Part shown: piece by piece, positions 34,729 through 46,037 of the stretch | Layout of the letters: each line of letters starts with the position of its first letter | Numbering within the stretch: the stretch's first letter is position 1 | DNA from: Brachynemurus nebulosus | Lineage: Eukaryota > Arthropoda > Insecta > Neuroptera > Myrmeleontidae | Reading direction: 5' to 3' | Assembly (NCBI GenBank): GCA_035578155.1 | Contig: JAPWDM010000001.1 | Location: forward strand, 174,058,395-174,122,394 | DNA: 64,000 nt | The notes under the pieces: model-generated | What the model was told of the DNA's origin: nothing | Database searches by the model: none | The model's input: the letters and a program-made list of their open reading frames with translations, nothing else | Translations under genes and position numbers: made by a program

Positions 34729-35217
34729 ATTACTCATGCGGGAAAAGTACTAACTTGGCGCACACATTTCTGTACGCAAAATAGCTATTTGCCCACTGTA
34801 CTCTTCCCGCATACTTTTTTGCGTGTGGAAAGTAACTTTGCACACGCAAATTGACAATAAAACACGCAAAATTTAATCAAAACACGCAAAGCCGCCTCTT
34901 AATTTTTCATTTAATAAATATTTCATAATTATTTCTATAGAAACCATCAATAAAGTAATTTAAACGATAATTAATTCAGAAAAAAAAAAAAGACGAACAC
35001 TTAAAAATATTATTTTAAAAATAAATAATAATGTCAAAATAGTGATAATAATAGAAAAAAGTATGTGAAATTCGTAATAAAAAATAGTATGTGCAACTCG
35101 TGCGGGATTGTCGATTGCCCCACTGAAGCGAATGAGCGCACTCACTACGTTCGTGCGCTCAACTTCGCTTTCGTGGGCAATCGACAATTTCCCGCACTTA
35201 TTGCACAATATACTATT
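34729..35217 (-). mobile_element. Hairpin-ended repeat, copy 2
   Basis: Reverse-oriented homologue of 18474-18958 along its full length, with the same terminal hairpins (about 35095-35206 and 34735-34815). Most sites agree, so the two copies are fairly young or conserved. Confidence 0.75.
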
Positions 35218-35219
35218 AA

Positions 35220-35826
35220 TAAACTTTATATTTAGATTTAACAATTTTAGAATTTTGAAATTAAAAAAAAAAAAAAATAAAAATAAAAATAGGGCCTACA
35301 CCACAGAAATGGTCGAAATCGTTTACTATAGAAGTTTCGATCAACCGTCAAAAGTAAACCGTTCGATAAACCGGTAAAAGTAAATTCTTAATGAACGATC
35401 ATTTATTTTTTGTGGTATCCGATCTCAATGTGAGTTGCGGGATTTCAAAAAGATTGAAGAAGGAGACTGGAGAATATTTTATCTTTTTTAGACAATAGTA
35501 AATGAAGCAACTACACCGTAGCAAAAAAATGTAATTCTTTGATATGGGTGTCCCCCTTAGGTATTTTTTATCTTTACCCTTTTTTGGATACAATGAATAT
35601 TTTAAAAATAAATGGCAATACTCAAATTATTAATCAGAATCGACACAAAAGGTATGCAAAGTGTACGATCGCACATAGCCTCGCACTCTTTAGGGCCTCG
35701 CACCACGAAAAGCTAGTAAAACATTAATAAAAATGGGGAAGGAACAATATGGTACGTTTTTTTCCTCTTTTTTGGTCGTCCACCATATTTGAGGTAGTGT
35801 TCCGTATATATGTGATATTTTAACCT
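35220..35826. other. AT-rich spacer
   Basis: Near 35350 there is a short near-repeat, 'aaaagtaaaccgttcgataa' and 'aaccggtaaaagtaaa'. No gene was found. Confidence 0.5.
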
Positions 35827-35830
35827 TTAA

Positions 35831-36656
35831 GGAGAGGGTAAGGTTAATTCGTACAAAAAGGCATGTTTTTGTTATTTTTTTGTGACGACACAGTTAAAGT
35901 CTCTTTATTAAAACCAGCGGTACGTTAAAGTATAACATTCGAAGAATATTGTATAAAATTTTCACGAAGAAATATTAAAAAATACAGTAATGGCAGCAAT
36001 TATTCGAACGTGTCTCGGAAAAAATGTAGAATTGCGGTGCCCCTCATAACTTGGTGCTGGATCATCCGAAATAAAAAAATTAAAGTTTATTCGTTAGATA
36101 ATAGTTTTCCTCAGGTAACGCTGGGAGGGTCTTTCGAAATTTCAATTTTTCACTTTTTTGGAACACTTAGAAACGAAAAACACGATTTTTTGCGAAAAAA
36201 AATTGGCCAATTTGTTATTGTAAAATAAAAATTATTAACAAATTTTAAAAAAACTCTCCAGCGTTACCTCGTAAATTATGTACAGAAATAGTGTTCAAAA
36301 TTTCAAATGGATCGGTGCTGTAGTTTTGAAGTTATGAAGGGCACCGACTTTGAAAACGTGAACTGTGGGGAAAACGCTTTAAAGTTTCGAACACTTAAAA
36401 ATTCTTATATAAAACTGATATAGAATACTTACTGCTAAACTGAATTTTGTACCCTACACTGACAAAATATACAGTACAGGTATAAACACCTTAGTACTTC
36501 CATTGAAATTTCTAGAACTGAGAGAGAGCTTATAACTTCGTCAATTTTGCTCCAATCAACTTGAAATTTTGAGACAATATTCTTGAGATATTATGCATTC
36601 AGTTAAAAAAATAAAAAAAAATGCAAAAAAAATTATTTTAATACCTTACCCTGCCC
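35831..36656. mobile_element. piggyBac-like TTAA-flanked element, 826 bp
   Basis: TTAA at 35827-35830 and 36657-36660 flanks the termini GGAGAGGGTAAGGTTAA and (reverse complement of the right end) GGGCAGGGTAAGGTATTAA. A TTAA target with G/C-rich inverted ends is the piggyBac pattern. There is no transposase frame; the 72-codon frame at 36010 matches nothing known. Confidence 0.75.
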
Positions 36657-36870
36657 TTAAGAATGATGATCTAGTATAGGCCCTTTAAGGTTAAAATTCT
36701 CATTTTTATAAGAAACTGGTTATGATGGAATAATTTCAGTTTTAATAAACCATAAAAAATAATCGTCTACAAGAAGCGTATTTCAATATCCTACCACTTT
36801 AACTATAAGTCTATAATCATTTGTCGTTTAATTATCACGATTTCAATTTACTATTGTCTTATAATAAGTA

Positions 36871-37456
36871 GGGTAAACAGTATAGTTATTGGACGTTGAC
36901 AGTTATTGGACAACACACTCTCTTTAGGAGATTTAAGGTTTACAGAAAAGCAAACTTCCTGATTTTTTAGTTAAATAGAACCCTCTAGTATCTATTTTCA
37001 GAAAATGCATTCTGAGTCAACCATAATTTACAGAAACCTGTAGCTACGTCATTCTTAGCGTGGTCTTAGGTAGTTCGTTAAGAAAGTTTACTGCGTCTAG
37101 TGAGTGAAAAGGCTAGAATCATTTAATAATATCCTACTAAATTGTGAATCATCGTAAAGGGTTGATCAAGGAGTGGATAAAGGCAGTGTACATGATACAG
37201 AACTTGTGGATTGTGGAAATACGCCAGAAATTAATAAATGAAATTTTTGTCCAATAACTGTAATTTTCTACACGCACAACTTTAATATTTTTTTCAGAGA
37301 CTTACCAGAGTTTCATAATATGGTACCTACATTAAAATAGACAGGTCTAACTTTATTTATGAATTTTTTCGTTAAAAATAAAGTTACAACACGTACTTTT
37401 TCTGTACGTTGTTTTGAAAATTTTTCTTAACTGTCCAATAACTATACCGTTTACCC
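36871..37456. mobile_element. TA-flanked TIR element, 586 bp
   Basis: TIRs GGGTAAACAGTATAGTTATT and (reverse complement of the right end) GGGTAAACGGTATAGTTATT, about 24 bp with one mismatch, are flanked by TA (36869-36870, 37457-37458). The inner TIR motif gttattggac recurs at about 36902 and, inverted, near 37250. Non-coding. Confidence 0.88.
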
Positions 37457-37458
37457 TA

Positions 37459-39070
37459 TTATAATATTTTATAATGCTTACTGTCTCCCTCTATTTGTTC
37501 ATGTTAACATTTAAATTGAAAGAGAAAGAAGGCAGATACCGTAGAAGTAAAATGCCTACAGCAATTTCAGTGCTTTATAAATTTATTTTTATATATGTAA
37601 AAATAAACATATACCTAGTAGTTGCCTATACTGAATGTAATAATATATATAAGAAGAATATTTTTACAGTAAATTACAAAAATAATATAAACAAATACTT
37701 TATCACAATAAATATGAATACGGTACTTGACTATATTTAAAATTTGTGTCAAATGTTAAATAATTCTATGCATTATCATTACATATGTCCAATTTTAATG
37801 ATGAAACATAAAAAGATTTGATAACTATTTAGAAATTTTATTTTGAAATACGCCATTTTTCAACAAATATTCAAATTAGTGAAAACGCGCCATTTCTTGA
37901 AAACGACGTAACATTTTGTAGCTAGATATGTCGATTTTGATAATTTTCATCGATGAGATAAAATTGTGTTTTCTTTTGAATATTTCTATTAGCTTATATA
38001 TATAGTAATAATACTCGACCAGAATTCAAATAAATACTTGCTTTTACTTTGACTTTTTATGAATATAATCAAAGTTTTGAGGTTATAAATATTGACATTG
38101 ACGTTTAGTTACTTCAAACTGTGACGTCACTATAGCGAGGTGTTTTTCCCGCCTTTTTCTCATTTAAAATTGTAGGGTTACTTTTTTTGATGATTTTTTA
38201 CAGAATCTGTCGAGAATAAAAAAATCACTTAACTGACATGGAAAAACAATGCTTTTAGAATATTTTCGTAACTTCAGTCAAAAACCCTATTACGAATTTT
38301 GGTGGGGGGGGGGGGGGTGCGGTGTAGCGAATTTTTAGAGTGAATAAAAGATAAAAAATAATGTCGTGGATGGCGGTTTTCCTTAAATTTCTCCCATAGA
38401 ATCTAGAAACTTTAATCTGGATCTTAGTCTTACAAAAAAGCAAGATCAAGACCGATTTTGTTAGAGTACGTTGCCATGTTAAAACCAATCGAATGTAAAT
38501 ACATTTTGCGACATTACTGTACTTGACATATATTATCCTTTCTCAGTTCTATTGTTGTTATAATCTATTTTTATAAAATTTATAAATGTCATTTAATGTT
38601 ATATGTAGTAGCGAGCCGTTTACTCGAATATGCTCGCTGTATAAACCAAGTAGATAGCTGCATTATTATTTTATAACAATAATAATGTCATTTTCGAAAT
38701 TCATATACATTCGTATGTAGGCCTACTCGTATTCCTCATAAATACAGATTTCCATATTATATTTTCCTCATACGTATGGCATACAAGATGAATATTCTAA
38801 GATTTTTACTTGATTGCATGACACAATAATGTCAATTTAATATTTTTAGAGTAAATTTTTTGTACACTTGCTTTGCATTGATATATCGAATAATTTTTAT
38901 GAACAGATAAATAAGTGATGCTATTTAAAAATCGTACATTTATAACATTTGTCGAAAACCTCAAATCCTACATTATAGTTGTTGACCACAACAATCGATG
39001 GCCTCCTTCGGTAGCTATACAACTTTTATGTGAAAAATGTTTTAATTGGGCCAATAGTTTAGTCGTGATA
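37459..39070. other. AT-rich spacer of about 1.6 kb
   Basis: Holds a G-run of about 16 near 38304. There are small open frames at 37474-37740 and 38915-39103 (plus) of unknown meaning. The latter ends inside the duplicated segment at 39071, which argues against a conserved gene. Confidence 0.45.
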
Positions 39071-39998
39071 AAAATGGTTACTCTCAAATTGTTAATGTTG
39101 TAATTATACAAGGTGGTCCAGAATTATGTACCGTATTTGGTAGAGCTCGCAGTACGTTTAAAAATAATGGTACCTTTTCATGTATACTTTTTTTCAAAAC
39201 TCAATAATAAAAGAGATACAACTCTGTAAAAGGGTGAAACGAAAACCACTATTTCTTAAATATTTTCCATCCGCTTTTGAATAACGGATTGATATTTTAG
39301 GGGTACTTATTTTGCGTTAGAAGGATTAAATTTATGTCAGCACTTATTCCCACCACTCATGACTAAGGGGTGGTTTTGGGTGGTAGGTGTGAGTTATCAC
39401 GTCTTTTCTATTTTAATTTGCAATTATTTAAACAAAATTCCTGATAATATAATTCCTCAGACAATTTCACGCAAAAAAGGTATACTTGTTATATTTCGAT
39501 AAATATTATCGTTTTCGAGTAATTTAAAGTAGAAGTACCTATTTCCAAATTATCCCCTAATCATAAGTGATCGAATAATTGATACCATAAATTTAATTAT
39601 CTTAATGTTCATACGCGCCCCTAGAATATGAATCCAGTAATCAAAAGCGCCTAAAAAATTTAAAAAAAAAAATAAGTCAGTTTCGTTCCACCCCTTTACA
39701 TTTTACCACCCTGCTTTATCTCCCTTATTATTGAGTTTCGGAAAAAAGTGTAAATGAAAAGGTACTATTATTTTTGAACATACTATCAGCTTCAGCAATT
39801 ACGGTACATAATTCTGGACCACCCTGTATAAGAATAAATATCTTCACATAACCCAAATAAAATTTGTCATATTCTGGTTTATTTTTTTTTGATACAAATG
39901 GTTACTCTCAAATTGTTAATGCTGTAATTACCTATATAAGAATAAATATCTTCACATAACCCAAATAAAATTTGTCATATTCTGGTTTATTTTTTAGG
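39071..39998 (+). repeat. Tandem duplication of about 100 bp, one unit holding a transposon
   Basis: The unit 'aaatggttactctcaaattg...tgtaatta' followed by 'tataagaataaatatcttca...ctggtttattttt' occurs twice. In the first, the two halves (39071-39106, 39829-39890) are separated by the TIR element at 39107-39828. In the second (about 39896-39994) they are joined by 'cctata'. The second is either a paralogous empty site or a site with an excision footprint. Confidence 0.9.
39107..39828. mobile_element. TA-flanked TIR element, 722 bp
   Basis: TIR TACAAGGTGGTCCAGAATTA at the left and (reverse complement of the right end) TACAGGGTGGTCCAGAATTA, about 28 bp with one mismatch, are flanked by TA (39105-39106, 39829-39830). 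The insertion is confirmed by the neighbouring copy of its target. A Tc1/mariner type is possible. There is no transposase frame. Confidence 0.92.
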
Positions 39999-40030
39999 CT
40001 ACTCAGAGGCCATAACCTCTGAGTAAGCCT
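39996..40030. repeat. Short perfect-type hairpin
   Basis: AGGCTACTCAGAGG pairs with CCTCTGAGTAAGCCT around 'ccataa', with one bulged base. A T-run precedes it but none follows, so a terminator is not supported. Confidence 0.55.
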
Positions 40031-40599
40031 TATCGTTTCACAAAAATACTATTCTAATGTGTGACCAACTTGCATTTCTGTTTGCTGAACTCAGCTCCCC
40101 AACTTTTTGGAGTAAAGGGGATATTTTTCTTAATTACAAAAATAAAAAATTTAAGACATTAATTTTGGACCTAACTGCTAATTGTTTAATAATCGAACGT
40201 ATAGAATTAGAAATTAATTAGATTTTTTTCTTAATTGCTAAATTTTTTTTTAATCTTTCTTGTTAGCAGTAAGGTATAAATAAAAAAAATATAATTGACG
40301 CCTATACTATTAGGTACATGATTATTACTGTGTCGTTTATGGATATTTAAATGATTTTAATATTACCTACATATTAAATTACCTAAATGATTTTAATATT
40401 ACCTACATATTAACAGTAAATTACTATCAAAAAAATGCAAACTTTAACAATATTTTTTAAATTCATTCAAATTCAATTTAATTGCTATTTAAATATATTA
40501 GTTTTTGACATTTGACGTTTTGAATTTTACTCAAAATATACATACGTAATTTACACATGCTACCTATATATATAGTGAGTATACTCTATTTTGAAAATG
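40031..40599. other. AT-rich spacer with a 35-bp direct duplication
   Basis: 'aaatgattttaatattacct' plus 'acatattaaa' is repeated head to tail near 40349-40412. No gene was found. Confidence 0.6.
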
Positions 40600-41305
40600 T
40601 CACACCATAGAACACTAGAAGCCAACTAACATAAAAAAAGTGAAATTCGCTTGGAGTCATTTGTAAGCCAGTCACAGCTTAAGACATTAGTCCGTCAGTA
40701 GTCGTCGTCGAGTCAACACACCATTATATTAACAATATACCCATTGTTAGTTGAGCACGTTGAACAGCTCTCTCTGGTAATACGTTGTGATGTGATTGTA
40801 TGTGTGTATACACATACTACTACAAAAAACCAAACTAATACACTGCAAACAGTGTGTATGTACACAAACAGACCTACGTCACAAACTCATTACAAGTGGA
40901 ACAGAGGTAAAGCCAATCTAGTTTGTCCCCTTGTATCACACAGTATATAATACATGATAGGTACCTACAACATATTGTACATAAAGCTACGGAATACACG
41001 AGACATCTAAATTAGCATTATTGTGTGCAATGTTTACACTATAGAACACTAGAAGCAAACTAATATCAAAAAAGTTTAGTTCGCTTGGAGTCATTTGTTG
41101 GTCTGTCACAGCTTAAGGCATTTAGTCAGTCGGTGTCGGTCATCGAATCCACTACGATTGTTATGTATTGTAAGACCATTGTTACTTGACCTGCACGTTG
41201 CTCTGTCCGATAATACGTGTTTTGTAATTGTGTGTGTAAATACTCACACTGAAGCAAACATCAAGCCTAAACCACTACAAACAGTTTTGTACTTACACAG
41301 CATAG
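40600..41305 (+). repeat. Direct duplication, about 270 bp repeated at 434-bp spacing
   Basis: 'atagaacactagaag', 'ttcgcttggagtcatttgt' and 'gtcacagcttaag' at 40607-40690 recur at 41041-41117, and similarity continues through the 'gtgattgtatgtgtgt' and 'actacaaacagt' regions. It is GC-richer and less simple than its surroundings. It could be a duplicated 5' region or terminal repeat of an unrecognised element or gene; no PBS, polypurine tract or coding region was seen. Confidence 0.75.
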
Positions 41306-41317
41306 TGATGCGAAGTG

Positions 41318-41360
41318 GAGGAGATTTTACGTCACCTGGAGGAGATTTTACGTCACCTTT
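41318..41360 (+). repeat. 22-bp tandem duplication with TTACGTCA
   Basis: 'ggaggagattttacgtcacc' plus 't' twice in a row. Each contains TTACGTCA, a CRE/ATF-type core. Function unknown. Confidence 0.85.
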
Positions 41361-41425
41361 CTGCTACAGTCGGAATACTAACTATCATATAGTAGTTTGG
41401 CCCGTTGGTTTACACGTTCAAGTAA

Positions 41426-41876
41426 AGCGGGTTCTACACGATGCTACGAACGTTCCTTCCAACATTCGATCGAACGTTTGAGGCAGTTAAGTTCGATAGT
41501 TGGTGCGACGAATGTATCTGCTACACGGTGAATCGAATGTTTGATCAATACGAATGATGATGTGTTGGTACTCAGTGGACGATGTTATCTGTCTGATGTT
41601 ATCTCTAATGTTATACACTGATGTTGTCTCTCTTCACATGAACGAGCGTGCAGCTGCTGAGTCGAACCAACCAACGAACCAACATTGACCTTCAAATGTT
41701 CGAAGCACCCCCTTTGACTCGGTGCAAAAATACCGACATCGAACGGGACACGACCAAATGCGAACGTTTGACGCTCGACATTGGACACTCGTAGGTTCGA
41801 ACAACGGCTACACGATGCTATGAACCATCCAACGTCGAATGTTGGAAGGTGTTCGTAGCATCGTGTAGCAGCGGCT
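41426..41876. mobile_element. PIF/Harbinger MITE, 451 bp
   Basis: The ends AGCGGGTTCTACACGATGCT and AGCCGCTGCTACACGATGCT (reverse complement of the right end) are flanked by TAA (41423-41425, 41877-41879). The similarity runs inward through 'acgaac' and 'ccttccaacattcga'. Internal copies of 'ctacacg' in both orientations lie near 41520 and 41810. Non-coding. Confidence 0.88.
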
Positions 41877-41879
41877 TAA

Positions 41880-42702
41880 ATTTGCAGTCTAGATCAGCTA
41901 GAACAGTTGTATACACTCGAGTTGCTAGACTTCTCTAGCAAATATTTGAGGTTGTTTACACAGTAGTGTCACACACGGCGAATAGAATAGTGTCAGACAT
42001 TTCACACAACACCTGATTTAGATTATAATTTAACATTTCTAAATCGTATTTTGTATTGCCATATTCTATTTTGAATTGAAAACTAATATTTTTATAAATG
42101 TTGCTGCAAGACGGCAGTTTCGTACTGAAAATAATTTATTTCATTTTTTGCTATAGTGTAAATCCAACTTGTAAAATTTTATTGCGTTTACTTTTTTCTT
42201 AGAGTTGTAATATAATATTATCTCTGTATTATCTTTTGGATGCGTCTCACAATTTAGGATTACCTTGTTGGTAGTATCTTAAATCAACTTTTCTGTCCTT
42301 TTGTAAAAAAAAAAAACTTCTACACCAAAAGCGTGTCGTGTGTCCGTACCTTTATAATCTTTTTAAAATAAATTATTTTTTTTTTTTGTCAAAAGATTCT
42401 TATAACATAACCTATTTGTATGACTTAACGTTTATGTAAAAAAAAACAATATGTTTTCATCCAAATCATTTTAATATTTGCGACGATTTGAATTTTTACA
42501 CAAAATTTCGAATGCGAAAGGAATTTTTATTTTGGAAAAAATTCGCCCACGAATACAACACAAAACGAACTGGTATGCTGTTTTTTAAATAATAAGTATT
42601 TCAACTAAGCAGTAATGTATCTTTTTTTTAGGAATAGTACATTATCTTCAGAAATAATGTTTTTTTTAAGGAGAAGTTTTCAAAGCTACTACTAGCAAAG
42701 TA
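41880..42702. other. AT-rich spacer
   Basis: Nothing recognised before the Harbinger transposase fragment. Confidence 0.5.
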
Positions 42703-42864
42703 GTGAAATTAGTGTCACACAAAATTGCTTTGTTGCGTGAAGAATTCATTAAATTTCCAACAACTGACGTCGAAAAGGCGCAAGTTAAAGAAAATTTTTA
42801 TAACATTACGCGGTTTCCGAGAGTGTTTGCTGCTTTACATACATACACGGTTACATATACAGGC
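42703..42864 (+). pseudogene. PIF/Harbinger transposase fragment (central region)
   Basis: About 54 codons: KLVSHKIALLREEFIKFPTT, then DVEKAQVKENFYNITRFPRV, then FAALHTYTVTYTG. HARBI1-like transposases have 'fi-fP-t--E---v---F--iagFPnviGaiDgThI-i', where the Asp after 'Gai' is the first catalytic residue of the DDE triad. Here the position reads AALHTYT: Gly is replaced and the catalytic Asp is His, so the enzyme would be inactive. No flanking TIR was found, and the MITE at 41426-41876 is not obviously related. The open frame continues to 42927 without further similarity. Confidence 0.6.
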
Positions 42865-43013
42865 TGGAAACAGATTTATCGAACGTGGGGCAAGTATGGT
42901 GAGAAATTTTTCTCAGGATCAATGTGATCTCTGACACTTTTTGATCAATAATATTTCATTTTTAAATCGCGTTACCATGGATCTGCAATATTTTTGTGTT
43001 TGTCAGATTAAAT

Positions 43014-43056
43014 ACCCCTGTCGCAGCATCTGCATAACATAGCGAATTTCCAAATT
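43014..43056 (+). repeat. Family A terminal scrap
   Basis: 'cccctgtcgcagcatctgca' plus 'taacatagcgaatttcc' matches the left end of family A copy 2 (12648-12690). Confidence 0.65.
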
Positions 43057-43078
43057 TTAGGGACTGGCGGATCTCATC

Positions 43079-43497
43079 TAAGAACTGTACCTATTTAAAA
43101 TAGTTTAGCTTTCTAAGAGTAAAAGATTTTTTAAAATCGGCTGGGTAATTAGTTTTGATATTTTTGGACCCAAGAACCCGAACGGACTTTGTGCAGCATA
43201 GTTGTATCCATCTAAAATAATTTAGTTCTCTAACAGTGAAAAAATTTTCAAAATCGGTCGGTTAGTTTATTTTTTACAATAATGGGAACAGTAAACCCTG
43301 GCGGAAATCATACAACATAAACCTTTATTCATCTAAAATAATTTTAGTAAAAAGTTTATCCTAACAGTAAAAAAACGGGTCCTAGGGATCTCATATAACT
43401 TATGGTAGTCCGTAAGGTTCTTGTGGACATCATTTAATTACTTAATGAATTCAAATACTTTAACTTACTAACGGTGAAAAAATTTTCAAAATTTTCG
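43079..43497 (+). repeat. Degenerate tandem repeat, period about 113 bp, four units
   Basis: Each unit carries a 'catctaaaataatttag' block followed by 'tctaacagtgaaaaaatttt' and 'caaaatcgg'. Unit starts are near 43079, 43189, 43305 and 43420. Units differ at many sites, so the array is old. Confidence 0.7.
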
Positions 43498-43794
43498 ACA
43501 TTCGCTAAAAAAATCATTGAAAAATATTTGATATGTTTCGATCAATTAATGGTCAACATCAGCAAATAAAAGTTACTCAATCGAAGAAAAGAATGAGTTA
43601 TTTGTCCGTAGAAATTAAAATACAAATTCTGAAAACGAGCAAAGAAATATTGAAAAAACTAGATCGGCAAAACATTCTGACAAATAACACTACCCAACTA
43701 ATACTTGCCAATTTGAATGAAACTTAACATACTTATTAAACAGCGAAAAATATTAAATACGTGTTTTTTTTATTCGGCTAAATACGCTTTTTAG

Positions 43795-44560
43795 GGGTAG
43801 AAAACACCATTCAACCTCTGTAGATGAAAACAGTTATAGCTAGATATTTTTGAAACGACATATTTTCTGAAAAAGGGCTGAGTACCAAATTTGTAGAATT
43901 TGAAGCGATGCACTTGATAGTGACCCTGAAATCGATTTTCAAGGTCAGTTGAAAATGATTAGCCATTGCCGAAGTTTGACCATATCCTGTACCTATAAGC
44001 AGTAATTTCATGTATTGACTCAATCTATCTTCAAAGTTGATTTATAGAAAAAATTAGAAGAAAACATTTTGTAAGTAATTTTAGAAGTAAAGTTAAGAAA
44101 AGATTTAATATCACTCTAATTGTAAGTTAAACATTAACTTTATGTTATATTATAAATTTTCAAAATTTTTTAAAATTTTTATTGCTACTCTATAGTTATC
44201 ATATTAGGAATTCAATTGAACATATGATTAACTATTATTTTTCCGATTGCGATTGAGCAAGTATTTTTCAAAATTACTTCTTGATCACTTATTTTCTATC
44301 TTGCATGTGAAATTCGTTCGAATATACTTTGAACCATTTAGGGGTGAAAAGTAAGCTACTCCTTTTGAAAAATATTAAATGATTTTCAAATGACTTTGGA
44401 AATTGACCTCAAGGTCAACTTCAAAGTCATCATCAAGTGCATCACTTTGAATTCTATAACTTTGGTCCTAAGCACTTTTTTCAGAAAATATATCGTACCA
44501 TAATCCACTTCTATGTTGATTCCTGGTCTCTTTTCCTGCGTTTCTAATATTTATGTCAAT
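43795..44560. mobile_element. Foldback element with TCAAGGTCA motifs
   Basis: The left arm (43855-43965: 'catattttctgaaaaagggc', 'gcgatgcacttgatagtgac', 'ttttcaaggtcagttgaaaa') recurs inverted at about 44370-44490. Arms are roughly 75-80% alike. TCAAGGTCA is present at 43939 and 44409. It resembles the 33133-34292 foldback in motif content but not in overall sequence. Confidence 0.65.
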
Positions 44561-44864
44561 AAAAAATGTGCTACCGTAGACAAGGATGAATAGGTACGCA
44601 TTCAGACTTCACACCCGTATTTTTTTGTATTTATTTTATGAGTACCTAATCTTTAATATATTAAAAATTTACGCGAAGATGGTCACTTTATCAGCAGTAT
44701 CCAAAAAAATTTAAAAATATTGGTGGTTTTTGAAAAATTAACAAAAATCGTATAATTTCTTCTCTATGAAAATTGGGATCAAAAGAGACGAGAAAAGAGT
44801 AAATGGGGACAACCCGTAGGGTCGACCAAAATAACGGACCCGATTTTTTTCATCTGACACAGTC

Positions 44865-45060
44865 GCCATTTAAGAAGTGAAATTACCCCTCAAAATTAGG
44901 GTAAAATTTCAATTTTGCTAGATTACTTGAAAACTGCGGCAGATAAAGAAAAATTTTAAATTGACACAACACTTCATTTTTAGAGAGCTTTCTACTGATA
45001 TATACAAAGCCAGAGTCGGACCTACTAGAGGGGCTATTTTGGTAAATTTGGGGGTAAAAA
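44865..45060. repeat. Family B interspersed repeat, copy 1
   Basis: Diverged similarity to 60905-61110: 'gtgaaattacccctcaaaat', 'gggtaaaatttcaat', 'acttgaaaactgcggcagat', 'agagagctttctactgatat' and 'ggggctattttggtaaattt' find counterparts in the same order. No coding was recognised. Confidence 0.55.
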
Positions 45061-45698
45061 AAGTTGTATAAGCGTTTTTCCTAACATCTAAAACAAAAAC
45101 AAGAGCCTTATCACCATTTTTTCTAAGCATTAAAAGCTGGTTTATATTCGGTTTCTATTGAAAACTCAATTAGACTGCATGTTAAAAGTGAGCAAAAATT
45201 AAACCTGCAATAACTTTTAAACGCTGTAGTGAATCTAATTTAAATTTTCACAGTCGATTAAATTTAGAAAAACCATTATTCGCACAAATTTTCATAAGAC
45301 TGTCACCATTTTTAAGTACCTCCATAATATCCTTAACTTGTAGCTATGGTATAATTATCAAAATTTTTTGCAGGTTTCTTACTAATCATACAACATGTAA
45401 TGATTCATACAACATACAACACATAATTCCTGAGTAGCCCTAAATAATGCGTGTCAAACACGCACTTGACGACTTTTTTTAATAATTGTTCCAAATAGAC
45501 AGTATTTTCTTAATTCTCACCCAAATTATAATTCTCTAGGAATTTCACACAAAATCACTGCTAAAATTTATTTAAATAACATTTTAAAATATAAAATTCA
45601 AAGGTTAAAAGTTAAAACAATAAAAACTTGCATCCGGTCAAACAAGAATACGATTTTATGTGCTAAAAATTTTGCAAAAAAGTAATAATATAAAACAA
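45061..45698. other. AT-rich spacer
   Basis: Nothing recognised. Confidence 0.5.
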
Positions 45699-45706
45699 AT
45701 TACAAA

Positions 45707-45981
45707 CATCGCTGGATTTATACTAAGCGCACTAGGGACTAGTAACCAGAGCGGTAAAATTCGGAATGTGAGAACGTAGAGGAGTTACAAAGCTGTTTTT
45801 TTGGCTCGTCGCTTATTTTTTAAAGGGGAAAAAATAAAAAAAGTTTTTAAAAAATGTGATTTTCCCTAAAGGATCGATATTTTCTCGGCCCTTGCTTTAG
45901 CTAATTGGCCCGTAATTATCAGGGATGGAACAGCGTTTTTCACGAAGTCTCATGACGGCACTTAGAGTAAATCCAGCCGTG
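45707..45981. mobile_element. hAT MITE, 275 bp
   Basis: Ends CATCGCTGGATTTATACTAA and (reverse complement of the right end) CACGGCTGGATTTACTCTAA. The 8-bp TSD has one mismatch: ATTACAAA at 45699-45706, ATTACAGA at 45982-45989. Non-coding. Confidence 0.78.
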
Positions 45982-46037
45982 ATTACAGACATCAATTAAC
46001 ACGTCGCCACACAATTTCAACTTTAACATTGTACCTA

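Noticed and set aside
38296..38320. G-run as a G-quadruplex
   Set aside because: A single G-run of about 16 without spaced G-tracts; it may be slippage and gives weak support.
40600..41305. LTR pair of a small retrotransposon
   Set aside because: No TG...CA ends, primer-binding site, polypurine tract or gag/pol frame, and the intervening length is too short.
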